Shown in pieces: positions 1-7,636 of a DNA stretch of 64,000 nt. Positions within the stretch are counted from its first letter, which is position 1; each line of letters opens with the position of its first letter. Below the pieces are notes generated by a model, which saw nothing but the letters and a program-made list of their open reading frames with translations, was not told the DNA's origin and did no database searches. Source of the DNA: Flavobacterium enshiense (GTDB taxonomy: Bacteria > Bacteroidota > Bacteroidia > Flavobacteriales > Flavobacteriaceae); the NCBI RefSeq assembly GCF_022836875.1, contig NZ_CP090376.1:868001-932000 (forward strand), read 5' to 3'. A program made the translations under genes and the position numbers.

Positions 1-498
1 CCTACAGTGCCAATGGTAAATGCCTAATCCTTCTTTGACAGAAAAGAGGCGTTGATGTTGCGGATGATAGTATATACGGTTCCAATCGTTTTCCATTAGA
101 TTTTCCATTAGTTGCGACCAACGTTCGTGAACGCCTTCAATAATTTTTAGGGAAGATTGAATATCGTCCTGTAAACCGTCTGTCAGTTCAGCCCAAAGTG
201 CTTCCTCATAAGGGCGAATTACCGGTGCGTCCTCCGTGAGTGTCTGTTTCAGTCGAATGATAGCGTTCATGTGGCTATCGGCCAAATGATGGATGACCTG
301 TTTAATAGTCCAGCCTTCCGGGCGGTATTTCCAGTTTTTTTCGGTGGCGGAAAGATTTTCGACAGTTTTTTTTAATTCCTGTGGAAATTCGCTAATGGTT
401 TTTTTCCAGGTTTCAAGATGTTCCTGTGTGATTTCCTCGGGACAGGCAAAACGGCCTATTGGGAATTTGAGTTTTTCGATGTCGCTAGGTTTGTTCAT
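1..498 (-). CDS. DinB/YfiT-like putative metal-dependent hydrolase or thiol transferase, 3' end cut by window edge
   Basis: My translation of the minus strand from the ATG at 498-496 gives 166 residues and is still open at base 1, so the C-terminus lies outside the window. It begins MNKPSDIEKLKFPIGRF and contains GWTIKQVIHHLADSHMN near residues 63-79 and YHWHC at the edge. These match the Bacillus YfiT/DinB_2 pattern, in which histidines in HHLADSH and in a terminal HxxHH bind a metal. Family members act as bacillithiol S-transferases or remain uncharacterised; the substrate here cannot be told. By family length roughly 8-12 residues should be missing. It is divergent from ssb across 300 bp. 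The family call is firm, the reaction is not. Confidence 0.8.
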   Translation of the reverse strand, partial: MNKPSDIEKLKFPIGRFACPEEITQEHLETWKKTISEFPQELKKTVENLSATEKNWKYRPEGWTIKQVIHHLADSHMNAIIRLKQTLTEDAPVIRPYEEALWAELTDGLQDDIQSSLKIIEGVHERWSQLMENLMENDWNRIYYHPQHQRLFSVKEGLGIYHWHCR

Positions 499-798
499 GG
501 CGCTTATGATTTGAATTGTCTGCAATTGTCTAAGCTTAAGATTATTGGTTTGTTTTTGTATAAAAGTTAAGGCGGGGTAAGGATTGCAACTGTTTATACT
601 TTTTTTCAGATGAATGAAAAATAGTAATCAAATATAAGAAAATTCCTGATAACAAACGACAACAAATACTTACAAACGAAAGTAAACGACTTACAAACGA
701 TTAATTTTCGTACAATTTTGCAATTTTGCCATGTCGAATCACACAATCATAATCTCGAAGAGATTTTTTTTAACAGAAACATTTAAATTTTATAAGCC
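499..798. other. Intergenic region between the divergent YfiT-like gene and ssb
   Basis: About 300 bp without a gene. It holds the ACAAACGA array (652-700), two CAATTTTG runs around 713-728 that resemble imperfect -7 boxes for ssb, and a weak six-base-pair hairpin AATCTC-gaa-GAGATT at 751-765 followed by seven or eight T residues within the probable ssb leader. I see no reading frame worth calling. Confidence 0.5.
652..700. repeat. Iterated ACAAACGA motif upstream of ssb
   Basis: The octamer ACAAACGA occurs at 652-659, 672-679 and 693-700, with a one-mismatch copy (GTAAACGA) at 682-689. Start-to-start spacings of 20, 10 and 11 bases put the copies on one helical face. The array lies about 100 bp upstream of the ssb start. 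Binding sites for a regulator are an inference; a chance A-rich run is the alternative. Confidence 0.5.
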
Positions 799-1125
799 AT
801 GAAAAACAGAGTACAATTAATCGGAAAAGTAGGCCAGGAGCCGGAAGTGAAGACCATCAATGGAGATCGTAAAGTAGCTAACATTACTATTGCGACTCAT
901 GATTTTTATTATAATGAAAAAGGAGATAAGGTTGAACAAACGGAATGGCATCGTGTTACAGCCTGGGGTAAAACCGCTGAAATCATCGAAAAATTCGTGG
1001 TTAAAGGAAAGGAAATCGGTATTGAGGGCAAACTGACGCATCGTAGTTATGACGATAAAGAAGGTAATAAAAAATACATAACGGAAATCGTTGCCAGCGA
1101 AGTATTGCTTTTGGGAATTAAGTAA
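799..1125 (+). CDS. ssb: Single-stranded DNA-binding protein, short form
   Basis: The 108-residue product is a single OB-fold of the SSB family: an N-terminal MKNRVQLIGKVGQEPEV strand, the conserved EWHRVTAWGKTAEI segment near residues 49-62, and KGKEIGIEGKLTHRSYDDKEG further on. SSB coats single-stranded DNA as a tetramer during replication, recombination and repair. The product stops right after the OB-fold, so the usual disordered linker and acidic DDDIPF-like tail that recruit partners are absent. This is a short paralogue type; the main replicative SSB is probably encoded elsewhere. The start follows a spaced ATG with no strong Shine-Dalgarno, as is normal in this phylum. The iterated motif upstream may control it. 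Confidence 0.93.
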   Translation: MKNRVQLIGKVGQEPEVKTINGDRKVANITIATHDFYYNEKGDKVEQTEWHRVTAWGKTAEIIEKFVVKGKEIGIEGKLTHRSYDDKEGNKKYITEIVASEVLLLGIK

Positions 1126-1128
1126 GAA

Positions 1129-1551
1129 ATGTTCGTTCGGTTATTTACCATCCGTGTTGCCCCGTCTCTTTTTTTGGACGATCAGTGGATTTTGGACGAT
1201 TTTCTACAACAGGTCAAGTTTGTTAAATCAGCAACCCATTTTGTGGAATCGACTAAGCAGCCGTATTGGTCTGTTTTACTCCATTATGAAGATAATTCGA
1301 AGGTGAAAGAAACCTCAAGGGCTGTAGAAGAATCAGACCTGACTCCGGGAGCTTTATGTGTTGGAATGTTTAAAACAATGGAGAGCGGAAAAAGCAGAAG
1401 AATTAAACATGCCGAGTCATAATTCGGAATTGGTAAATATTGCTTTTAGCGTCCAATAAGATAAGGAAGCTTCTAAGAACATATTGGTTTTGGACCAAAA
1501 AAAATTGAAAAATGTGCGAATGATTTTATGGAGGTTTTGAATGTAGTTTAA
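1129..1551 (+). pseudogene. HRDC-domain protein, disrupted by compensating frameshifts
   Basis: The frame opening at 1129 reads MFVRLFTIRVAP and continues to a stop at 1420-1422. The natural HRDC sequence continues in another frame: CLKQWRAEKAEELNMPSHNS is readable from about 1366 to a stop at 1457-1459. The C-terminus returns to the first frame as GFGPKKIEKCANDFMEVLN, ending in TAA at 1549-1551. Small nucleic-acid-binding HRDC proteins of this layout are familiar in Flavobacteriia. Two or more indels, possibly with short deletions, have broken the gene, or there are sequencing errors. The stop after residue 97 removes nearly all of the HRDC domain. It begins 3 bp after ssb and ends at a strong terminator. 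Confidence 0.75.
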
Positions 1552-1554
1552 GTG

Positions 1555-1592
1555 AAACAGACCATCAGCAGTTGCTGGTGGTTTGTTTGTTT
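1555..1592 (+). terminator. Rho-independent terminator after ssb/HRDC
   Basis: Bases 1555-1569 pair with 1574-1588 in a 15-bp stem containing two G-T wobbles, with a tetraloop between. T-rich sequence follows. It lies directly after the broken HRDC reading frame and abuts the end of the convergent deacetylase gene. Confidence 0.75.
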
Positions 1593-2492
1593 TTAATAGA
1601 TGGAAGCCGCTATGCGATATGTATTGGCATGTGCCTCGATAATAGTCTTGATGTCCAGAGAGTAACCGCCTCCCATACTCACCTGTACAGGGATTTGATA
1701 TTTACTACAAAGGGAAAAAACTATTTCATCTCTTTTTTTACATCCGTTCAGACTGCAGCCCAGTTTTCCCAATTTATCTGAAGCCAAAATGTCCACGCCG
1801 CTCAGGTAAAAAATAAAATCCGGTTTTTGTTTTTCGATGAGGTAAGGCAAAGTATTTTGCAGTATCTCAAGAAATTTTTCATCATCAGTATGATCATGGA
1901 GCGCGATGTCTAAATCGGAGGTTTCTTTTTTAAACGGGTAATTCGACTTGCCGTGCATCGAAAACGTAAACACCTTGTCGTTGTTGTGGAAAATTTCTGC
2001 CGTTCCATTGCCCTGATGCACATCCAAATCGACAATCAAAATCTTTTTGGCTAATTTATTGCCTAACAGATATTGTGCACCGATGGCTTGGTCGTTCAGT
2101 AAACAAAAAGCTTCGCCACGGTTGGAATAGGCATGATGTGTCCCTCCGGCTATGTTGAAGGCAATGCCGGTTTGCAATGCTTTTTCGGCTCCTAGTATGG
2201 TTCCTTGGGACAGTCGCAATTCTCTTTCCACCAATTCCGCTGAAAGCGGGAACCCTATTTTTCGAACGGCCCGTGGGTCTAATGTCAGGTTAATCAAATC
2301 CGTAACGTATTCTTTATCATGAACGGCAAGAATATGTTCCATTTCAGGTAATCCCGGTTCGAAAAAGGCTTTGTCATGAACGGTTCCTTCGTGTAAAAGT
2401 TGTTGTGGCAACAACTCATATTTAATCATTGGAAAGCGATGTCCTTCCGGCAACGGATGTTTGTAAAGTGGGTGATAGGCAATCGGAAACAT
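1593..2492 (-). CDS. Histone deacetylase-family (arginase/deacetylase fold) hydrolase
   Basis: The 299-residue protein has the full set of HDAC/AcuC-family motifs: the twin histidine of AGGTHHA (H119-H120), the metal site VDLDVHQGNGT (D157, H159) with third ligand D234 in SGVDIL, and the glycine-rich GGGYS loop with the catalytic tyrosine near residue 272. Bacterial members remove acetyl groups from lysines (AcuC), acetylated polyamines or other small amides; the substrate here is unknown. The start lies 8 bp after the stop of the HAD gene, so the two are probably co-transcribed. No signal peptide, so it should be cytoplasmic. The fold is certain, the physiological target is not. Confidence 0.9.
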   Translation of the reverse strand: MFPIAYHPLYKHPLPEGHRFPMIKYELLPQQLLHEGTVHDKAFFEPGLPEMEHILAVHDKEYVTDLINLTLDPRAVRKIGFPLSAELVERELRLSQGTILGAEKALQTGIAFNIAGGTHHAYSNRGEAFCLLNDQAIGAQYLLGNKLAKKILIVDLDVHQGNGTAEIFHNNDKVFTFSMHGKSNYPFKKETSDLDIALHDHTDDEKFLEILQNTLPYLIEKQKPDFIFYLSGVDILASDKLGKLGCSLNGCKKRDEIVFSLCSKYQIPVQVSMGGGYSLDIKTIIEAHANTYRIAASIY

Positions 2493-2500
2493 TCCTCAGA

Positions 2501-3190
2501 TTACTTTAAAAGCAGGGGAAGAACATCTGTAATTTTTGAAACCGCTTTAAATTTCGGATGCACAATTTCGTGGTCTATTTTCTCATGCGCCCAGGTAGTG
2601 TGAAAAGGTACATGAACAGCAAAACCGCCAATGTTCAAAACAGGAAGCACATCTGATTTCAAGGAGTTGCCTATCATAAAAAACTCTTCCGGCTGAATTT
2701 CCAAACGCTGTAATAATTTCTCATAATTAAGTTCCTGTTTGTCGGCCATAACTTCAATATGGTGGAAGTAGGATCCTAAACCGGAATCGTGCAGTTTGCG
2801 TTGTTGGTCTTTAAGGTCGCCTTTGGTCGCCACAACCAATTTGTATTTTCCGTGAAGCGCTTCGAGTGTTTCTTCTACACCTTCTAACAGTTCAATCGGT
2901 TTTTGAATCAGTTCTTTGCCCAGTTCGGTAATTTTCTGAATCCCTTTCGAACCAATTGTTCCATCGGAAACTTTTATGGCCGTTTCAATCATGGAAAGGA
3001 CATAGCCTTTAATTCCATAACCGTACAAAGGCAAATTATCGACCTGAGTTCTTAGCAGTTCCTGCGACAGCGTCTGATAGGAATGATAATCGCTCATCAT
3101 GCCACAAAATTTTCTTTCGGTTTCCTCGAAATAGGGTTCGTTGATGAATAACGTGTCGTCGGCGTCGAAGGCGATTACTTTTACATCCAT
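2501..3190 (-). CDS. HAD-superfamily hydrolase
   Basis: The 229-residue product opens with the HAD motif I DADDTLF (nucleophile D9, acid D11). Motif II/III features follow in VVATKGDL and the region before LHDSGLGSYF, and motif IV-like IGNSLKSDVLPVLNIGG supplies the acidic Mg ligands. An alpha-helical cap fits between motifs I and II, as in phosphoglycolate-phosphatase-like enzymes. HAD proteins of this type are mostly cytosolic phosphatases with broad substrates. It lies 61 bp downstream of metG behind a terminator hairpin and 8 bp upstream of the deacetylase gene. The natural substrate cannot be read from the sequence. Confidence 0.88.
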   Translation of the reverse strand: MDVKVIAFDADDTLFINEPYFEETERKFCGMMSDYHSYQTLSQELLRTQVDNLPLYGYGIKGYVLSMIETAIKVSDGTIGSKGIQKITELGKELIQKPIELLEGVEETLEALHGKYKLVVATKGDLKDQQRKLHDSGLGSYFHHIEVMADKQELNYEKLLQRLEIQPEEFFMIGNSLKSDVLPVLNIGGFAVHVPFHTTWAHEKIDHEIVHPKFKAVSKITDVLPLLLK

Positions 3191-3207
3191 GTTTATTGAT
3201 ATTAAAA

Positions 3208-3237
3208 AACCCTTTCAATATTTATTTTGAAAGGGTT
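3208..3237 (-). terminator. Terminator downstream of metG
   Basis: AACCCTTTCAA (3208-3218) pairs perfectly with TTGAAAGGGTT (3227-3237), giving an 11-bp stem. On the minus strand the stem is followed by a T run. It separates metG from the HAD gene. Confidence 0.85.
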
Positions 3238-3251
3238 GCATTATTTTTAGT

Positions 3252-5312
3252 TTAGCTTATCATCGCTCCGTTAATCACACCTTCCGCATCCGGATTCACA
3301 AAAACAAGTTTGCCTTCTGCTGTGTTGCTCAGTAATAACATGCCTTCGCTTTCCACACCACGTAGGGCTCTTGGTGCTAAGTTTACCAAAACGGTAACGC
3401 GTTTCCCGATTACTTCTTCAGGAGAGAAATGTTCTGCAATTCCGGAAACAATCGTGCGCACGTCGATTCCAGTATCTACTTTTAAAACCAGTAACTTGTT
3501 GGCTTTCGGCATTTTTTCAGCTTCGATAATGGTTCCGATACGTAAATCTACTTTGGCAAAATCTTCAAACGTGATGATGTCTTTTTGCGGTTCTGCTTTA
3601 GCGTTTTCTGCTTTGTTGGCTACTTTAGTTGCTTCCAATTTGTCGATTTGTTTTTGAATTTCTTCGTCTTCTATTTTAGCGAATAACAATTCTGCTTCTC
3701 CAATCTGATGTCCTGAAGGAAGTAAATCGGATGTGTTGGAAATATTGTTCCAGCCGAAAGTATTATTCTGTTTTAAGATGTTCTTTAATTTGTTTGCCGT
3801 AAACGGTAAGAACGGTTCTGCTAACACACTTAAAGCAGCCGCAATCTGCAATGCTACATACATTTGTGTCTGTACACGCTCAGGGTTTTCCTTGATGATT
3901 TTCCATGGCTCTTCATCGGCTAAATATTTATTACCCAAACGCGCCACGTTCATCAATTCGCTCAACGCTTCTCTGAAACGGTATCTTTCCACAGAAGAAG
4001 CAATTACTGCCGGATAAGCTTTCAGTTCCGTTAATGTTGCTTCGTCTATTTCCGTCAGCGCATTCGGTTGCGGGATAACACCGCTGTAATATTTGTTGGT
4101 CAATACCACCACACGGTTGATGAAGTTTCCGAAGATGGCTACCAATTCGTTGTTGTTTCTGGCCTGAAAATCTTTCCAGGTAAAGTCGTTGTCTTTCGTT
4201 TCCGGAGCATTGGCCGTTAAGGCGTAACGCAATACGTCCTGTTTTTCAGGGAAATCCAATAAATATTCGTGCAACCAAACCGCCCAGTTTTTGGAAGTCG
4301 ACAATTTGTTGCCTTCCAGGTTCAGGAATTCGTTGGCCGGTACGTTATCCGGTAATATATAACTTCCTTCTGCTTTTAACATAGCAGGGAAAATCACGCA
4401 ATGGAAAACGATATTGTCTTTTCCGATAAAGTGCACCAATTTCGTGTCCTGTGATTTCCAGTATGGTTCCCAATCTTTTCCTTCTCGGGCTGCCCATTCT
4501 TTGGTAGAGGAGATGTATCCGATTGGCGCATCAAACCAAACGTACAGTTTTTTCCCTTCAGCACCTTCCACCGGAACGTCGATACCCCAATCCAAATCAC
4601 GGGTTACAGCACGCGGACGTAAGCCATCTTCCAACCATGATTTTACCTGACCAAAAACATTCGGTTTCCAGTCGTTTTTATGGCCTTCCAAGATCCATTC
4701 TCTCAAGAACGCATCGTATTGATCTAAAGGCAAGAACCAGTGTTTTGTCGATTTTAAAACCGGTTTTGTTCCTGTAATAGTTGATTTCGGGTTGATTAGG
4801 TCAGTGGCATTTAAGGACGAACCACATTTTTCGCACTGGTCTCCATATGCTTCTTCATTGCCGCATTTCGGACAAGTTCCGGTTACGAAACGATCCGCTA
4901 AAAACTGATCGGCTTTTTCGTCGTACAATTGATCGGTGGTTTCTTCGATGAATTTCCCTTCGTCGTACAATTTCCTGAAAAATGCAGAAGCCGTTTCATG
5001 ATGGATCTTAGCGGAAGTACGGGAATAATTGTCGAAAGAAATTCCGAAATCTTCAAACGATTTACGAATGATTCCGTCGTATTTATCGATTACCTGCTGT
5101 GGCGTAATTCCTTCTTTTTTGGCTTTCATTGAAATTGCCACACCGTGTTCGTCGCTTCCGCAGATGAAGGCCACATCTTTTCCCTGCATACGAAGGAAAC
5201 GGGCATAAATATCGGAAGGCACATAAACACCGGCAAGGTGTCCAATGTGGATTGGGCCGTTAGTATAAGGTAAAGCGGCAGTTATCGTAAATCTTTTCGG
5301 ATCTTGTATCAT
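3252..5312 (-). CDS. metG: Methionyl-tRNA synthetase
   Basis: Class I aminoacyl-tRNA synthetase charging tRNA-Met. The 686-residue form starting [10 protein letters not shown] has the HIGH signature at residues 22-25, a zinc knuckle with C147, C150, C160 and C163, and the KMSKS equivalent KLSTS at 336-340. The C-terminal 100 residues form an EMAPII-like tRNA-binding domain ([14 protein letters not shown] onward), as in long MetG proteins. The frame is open for 28 more codons upstream, but that extension is not MetG-like and covers a promoter -7 box at 5335-5342, so I place the start at 5312. A strong terminator follows the gene. Confidence 0.97.
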   Translation of the reverse strand: MIQDPKRFTITAALPYTNGPIHIGHLAGVYVPSDIYARFLRMQGKDVAFICGSDEHGVAISMKAKKEGITPQQVIDKYDGIIRKSFEDFGISFDNYSRTSAKIHHETASAFFRKLYDEGKFIEETTDQLYDEKADQFLADRFVTGTCPKCGNEEAYGDQCEKCGSSLNATDLINPKSTITGTKPVLKSTKHWFLPLDQYDAFLREWILEGHKNDWKPNVFGQVKSWLEDGLRPRAVTRDLDWGIDVPVEGAEGKKLYVWFDAPIGYISSTKEWAAREGKDWEPYWKSQDTKLVHFIGKDNIVFHCVIFPAMLKAEGSYILPDNVPANEFLNLEGNKLSTSKNWAVWLHEYLLDFPEKQDVLRYALTANAPETKDNDFTWKDFQARNNNELVAIFGNFINRVVVLTNKYYSGVIPQPNALTEIDEATLTELKAYPAVIASSVERYRFREALSELMNVARLGNKYLADEEPWKIIKENPERVQTQMYVALQIAAALSVLAEPFLPFTANKLKNILKQNNTFGWNNISNTSDLLPSGHQIGEAELLFAKIEDEEIQKQIDKLEATKVANKAENAKAEPQKDIITFEDFAKVDLRIGTIIEAEKMPKANKLLVLKVDTGIDVRTIVSGIAEHFSPEEVIGKRVTVLVNLAPRALRGVESEGMLLLSNTAEGKLVFVNPDAEGVINGAMIS

Positions 5313-5334
5313 AGGAAATTTGTCAATTTGAATG

Positions 5335-5342
5335 CAAAAATA
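5335..5342 (-). promoter_or_regulatory. Probable -7 box for metG
   Basis: On the minus strand this reads TATTTTTG, matching the Bacteroidota TAnnTTTG consensus, 23 bp before the chosen metG start. A TTC rather than TTG sits 21 bases further upstream, so the -33 element is weak. The position argues against the longer reading frame. Confidence 0.5.
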
Positions 5343-5471
5343 ATCTATTGTGCATGAATTCGCGAATTTCAGAGAAATTTTCTGTCTGATTTTCATATTG
5401 AAAATAGATTTTTATAACTTTTTCTTGAGATTATTCTCTAAATTTGTTAGGAATGATTTCAAAATTATGAT

Positions 5472-6470
5472 ATGAATACAGTCAAACTATTTTCTGAATC
5501 CTTATTTTTGAAATCAATTTTAATACTGACTGCACTATCATTTTGTGCAGTATCCTATTCTCAAAAACGCATGAAAATTCCACCGTATCTTAAAAAAGGC
5601 GATACTGTTGCCTTAGTATGTACCGCAAGAAAATTTTTTCCTGAAGAAGCGCAACCGGCCATTGATTTACTGAAATCCTGGGGATTGGAAGTGAAACTGG
5701 GCAAAACCATAGGATTGGACAGTTGCCAGTTAGGCGGTACCGATGCTGAACGCACTGCCGATCTACAGGCAATGCTGGACGATGATAATATCAAGGCGAT
5801 TTGGTGCGCCCGTGGCGGTTATGGTACGGTACGTATTATCGATACACTTGATTTTTCCAAATTCAAAAAACATCCTAAGTGGATTATGGGTTTTAGCGAT
5901 GTTACCGTATTGCACAGTCATCTGAATACTATGGGAATTGCTACTTTGCATTCCATCATGCCGTTTACTGTTCCGAAGGCGCCGGAAGAGGTTAAGGAAA
6001 CGCTTCGCAAGGCACTTTTTGGAGAAAACCTGAAATATGTGGTTCCTGCCAAAGGTTATGAAATTAAAGGTAAGGCCAAAGGTCAACTCGTTGGTGGCAA
6101 TCTTTCAATATTATATAGTTTGTTAGGATCGAAGTCATCTTTGGATACCGACGGGAAGATTCTTTTTATTGAAGACTTGGATGAGTATTTATACCATATC
6201 GACCGTATGATGCAGAACCTGAAACGCAACGGGTATTTCGAAAACCTGAAAGGATTAATCATTGGAAGTATGACGGATATGCATGATAACGAAATTCCGT
6301 TCGGACAGAATGAAGTAGGAATTATTATGGAAATAGCTAAAAAATATAACTTCCCGGTTTGTTTTTATTTCCCTGCAGGACATCAAAAAGACAATCGTAC
6401 ATTGATTCTTGGAAAAGAAGTGGAATTTGAAGTGAATTCGGAGGAAATCATTTTGGAATTCAAAAAATAA
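5472..6470 (+). CDS. LD-carboxypeptidase, peptidase family S66
   Basis: The 332-residue protein carries an N-terminal signal peptide (hydrophobic stretch around residues 12-28 ending near SYSQ). The S66 Ser-Glu-His triad is visible: S142 in GFSDVT, E234 in FIEDLDEYLYHIDRM and H304 in PAGHQKDN. ARGGYGTVR at 113-121 is the conserved oxyanion-side loop. S66 enzymes such as LdcA cleave the L,D-bond of tetrapeptide stems during murein recycling. E. coli LdcA is cytosolic; the signal peptide here implies a periplasmic location. Its stop overlaps the ATG of the following YraN gene by one base (TAATG), indicating translational coupling. Confidence 0.9.
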   Translation: MNTVKLFSESLFLKSILILTALSFCAVSYSQKRMKIPPYLKKGDTVALVCTARKFFPEEAQPAIDLLKSWGLEVKLGKTIGLDSCQLGGTDAERTADLQAMLDDDNIKAIWCARGGYGTVRIIDTLDFSKFKKHPKWIMGFSDVTVLHSHLNTMGIATLHSIMPFTVPKAPEEVKETLRKALFGENLKYVVPAKGYEIKGKAKGQLVGGNLSILYSLLGSKSSLDTDGKILFIEDLDEYLYHIDRMMQNLKRNGYFENLKGLIIGSMTDMHDNEIPFGQNEVGIIMEIAKKYNFPVCFYFPAGHQKDNRTLILGKEVEFEVNSEEIILEFKK

Positions 6471-6829
6471 TGGCAAACCATAATGATATAGGAAAGCTTG
6501 GGGAAGACCTTGCAGCCGAATTTTTAAAAAAAGAAGGTTACGAGATTCTTGAAAGGAATTGGTTTTTTCAAAAGGCCGAAGTGGATATCATCGCCAAAAA
6601 AAATGATATTTTAGCTGTTGTTGAGGTGAAAACACGTACAAATTTAGATTATGGCGACCCTCACGACTTTGTAAATTTAAAAAAAATAAAATTATTAGTA
6701 AAAGCTGTCGATGAATATGTCATCAGCAAAAACCTTGATTTTACAGTGCGTTTCGATATAATTTCTGTAACAAATAAAGCGGCACATTGTGAAATTTTGC
6801 ATCTAAAAGATGCTTTTTATTATTTTTGA
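6470..6829 (+). CDS. YraN family (UPF0102) nuclease-fold protein
   Basis: The 119-residue protein starts MANHNDIGKLGEDLAAEFLKKEGYEIL, the typical YraN opening. It has the restriction-endonuclease-like core EVDIIAKKNDILAVVEVKTR, in which D, E and VEVK fit a PD-(D/E)XK active site. The biochemical role of UPF0102 is not settled; a nuclease or Holliday-junction role has been suggested from the fold. The start codon overlaps the preceding stop (TAATG). It is of normal length for the family. Confidence 0.9.
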   Translation: MANHNDIGKLGEDLAAEFLKKEGYEILERNWFFQKAEVDIIAKKNDILAVVEVKTRTNLDYGDPHDFVNLKKIKLLVKAVDEYVISKNLDFTVRFDIISVTNKAAHCEILHLKDAFYYF

Positions 6830-6839
6830 CGTGTTATAA

Positions 6840-6870
6840 TTGTAACAGTTTGTTTTTTTTTGTAGATTTG
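6840..6870 (+). promoter_or_regulatory. Promoter of the ACT-domain gene
   Basis: TTG at 6840-6842 and TAGATTTG at 6863-6870 are separated by 20 bases, an excellent fit to the Bacteroidota TTG/TAnnTTTG promoter. The start codon lies 29 bases after the -7 box. Confidence 0.75.
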
Positions 6871-6899
6871 CCTAAAATTTGTTTTAAAAATAGTTATTT

Positions 6900-7559
6900 A
6901 TGAAAACGATTTCTTCTGTTGTTGAGAATTATATTAAGTCAAAGCCGTTTTTACTTAACGGATTAACACTTGGAATAGTGAATCTGACGTCATTGGCCAG
7001 AATTATTCAACACGATTTAGAGAATGAAATGGATAAGGAAGTGAAGCAGGGTGCTATTGTAATGGCTTTGAAGCGTTTGTCTGAGGAGCTTGATTTCCGA
7101 ATCAACCATAAAATTGAGAAAACCCTAAAAGGAATGGGTGAAATCACTGTACGTTCCTCGTTGGTTAACTACAACTTCCCGATTAATCAAAGGGTTTTAA
7201 ACAGACAGGCTGATTTTTTATCTGAAATCAGTTCGCTTAAAGATGTTTTTTATACGTCGTCACGTGGAGTTAATGAAACCAATATCATCGTTAGTGAATC
7301 CATCAGTGATGTACTTGAAAAGCATTTTGAGGATGAGAAATGGTTGGTAAAAACGGATAAATTAGCATCGATTACGGTGAAATTACCTAAAGACAATGTA
7401 GGGACTCCGGGTCTTTTCTACTTCGTTTTCCAACGTTTGGCTTGGGACGGAATCAACATTAACGAAGTAATTTCTACAAATTTTGAAATTACCATTGTAG
7501 TAAGCGAAGAGCACATTGATAGTGCATTCAAAGTTATTAAAGATTTGAAAAAAGTCTAA
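6900..7559 (+). CDS. ACT-domain protein of unknown function
   Basis: The product is 219 residues. The N-terminal half (about 1-80) looks like a winged-helix-type helical domain, with KQGAIVMALKRLSEEL as a candidate recognition helix region. The C-terminal 80 residues have the alternating pattern of an ACT domain (ASITVKLPKDNVGTPGLF, then INEVISTNFEITIVVSEE). Homologues in this order are often labelled aspartate kinase, but there is no kinase catalytic domain, so I would not use that name. An amino-acid-sensing regulator is possible. It has its own good promoter and is monocistronic. Confidence 0.65.
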   Translation: MKTISSVVENYIKSKPFLLNGLTLGIVNLTSLARIIQHDLENEMDKEVKQGAIVMALKRLSEELDFRINHKIEKTLKGMGEITVRSSLVNYNFPINQRVLNRQADFLSEISSLKDVFYTSSRGVNETNIIVSESISDVLEKHFEDEKWLVKTDKLASITVKLPKDNVGTPGLFYFVFQRLAWDGININEVISTNFEITIVVSEEHIDSAFKVIKDLKKV

Positions 7560-7574
7560 CCAATTGAATATCTG

Positions 7575-7605
7575 TTAGGATTTTTGTTTTTTTTGGTTAT
7601 TTTTG
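7575..7605 (+). promoter_or_regulatory. Probable promoter of the metalloprotease gene
   Basis: TATTTTTG at 7598-7605 matches the -7 consensus. TTA instead of TTG lies 20 bases upstream at 7575-7577. The ATG is 31 bases downstream of the -7 box. Confidence 0.5.
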
Positions 7606-7636
7606 GCGCAACTAAAACCAAAACTATCTATTAAAA

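Noticed and set aside
5313..5396. N-terminal extension of MetG by 28 residues
   Set aside because: The extension is not MetG-like and covers a TATTTTTG -7 box. The MIQDP start matches the family.
6900..7559. Aspartate kinase
   Set aside because: Only an ACT-like regulatory domain is visible; the kinase fold and its lysine and aspartate motifs are absent.
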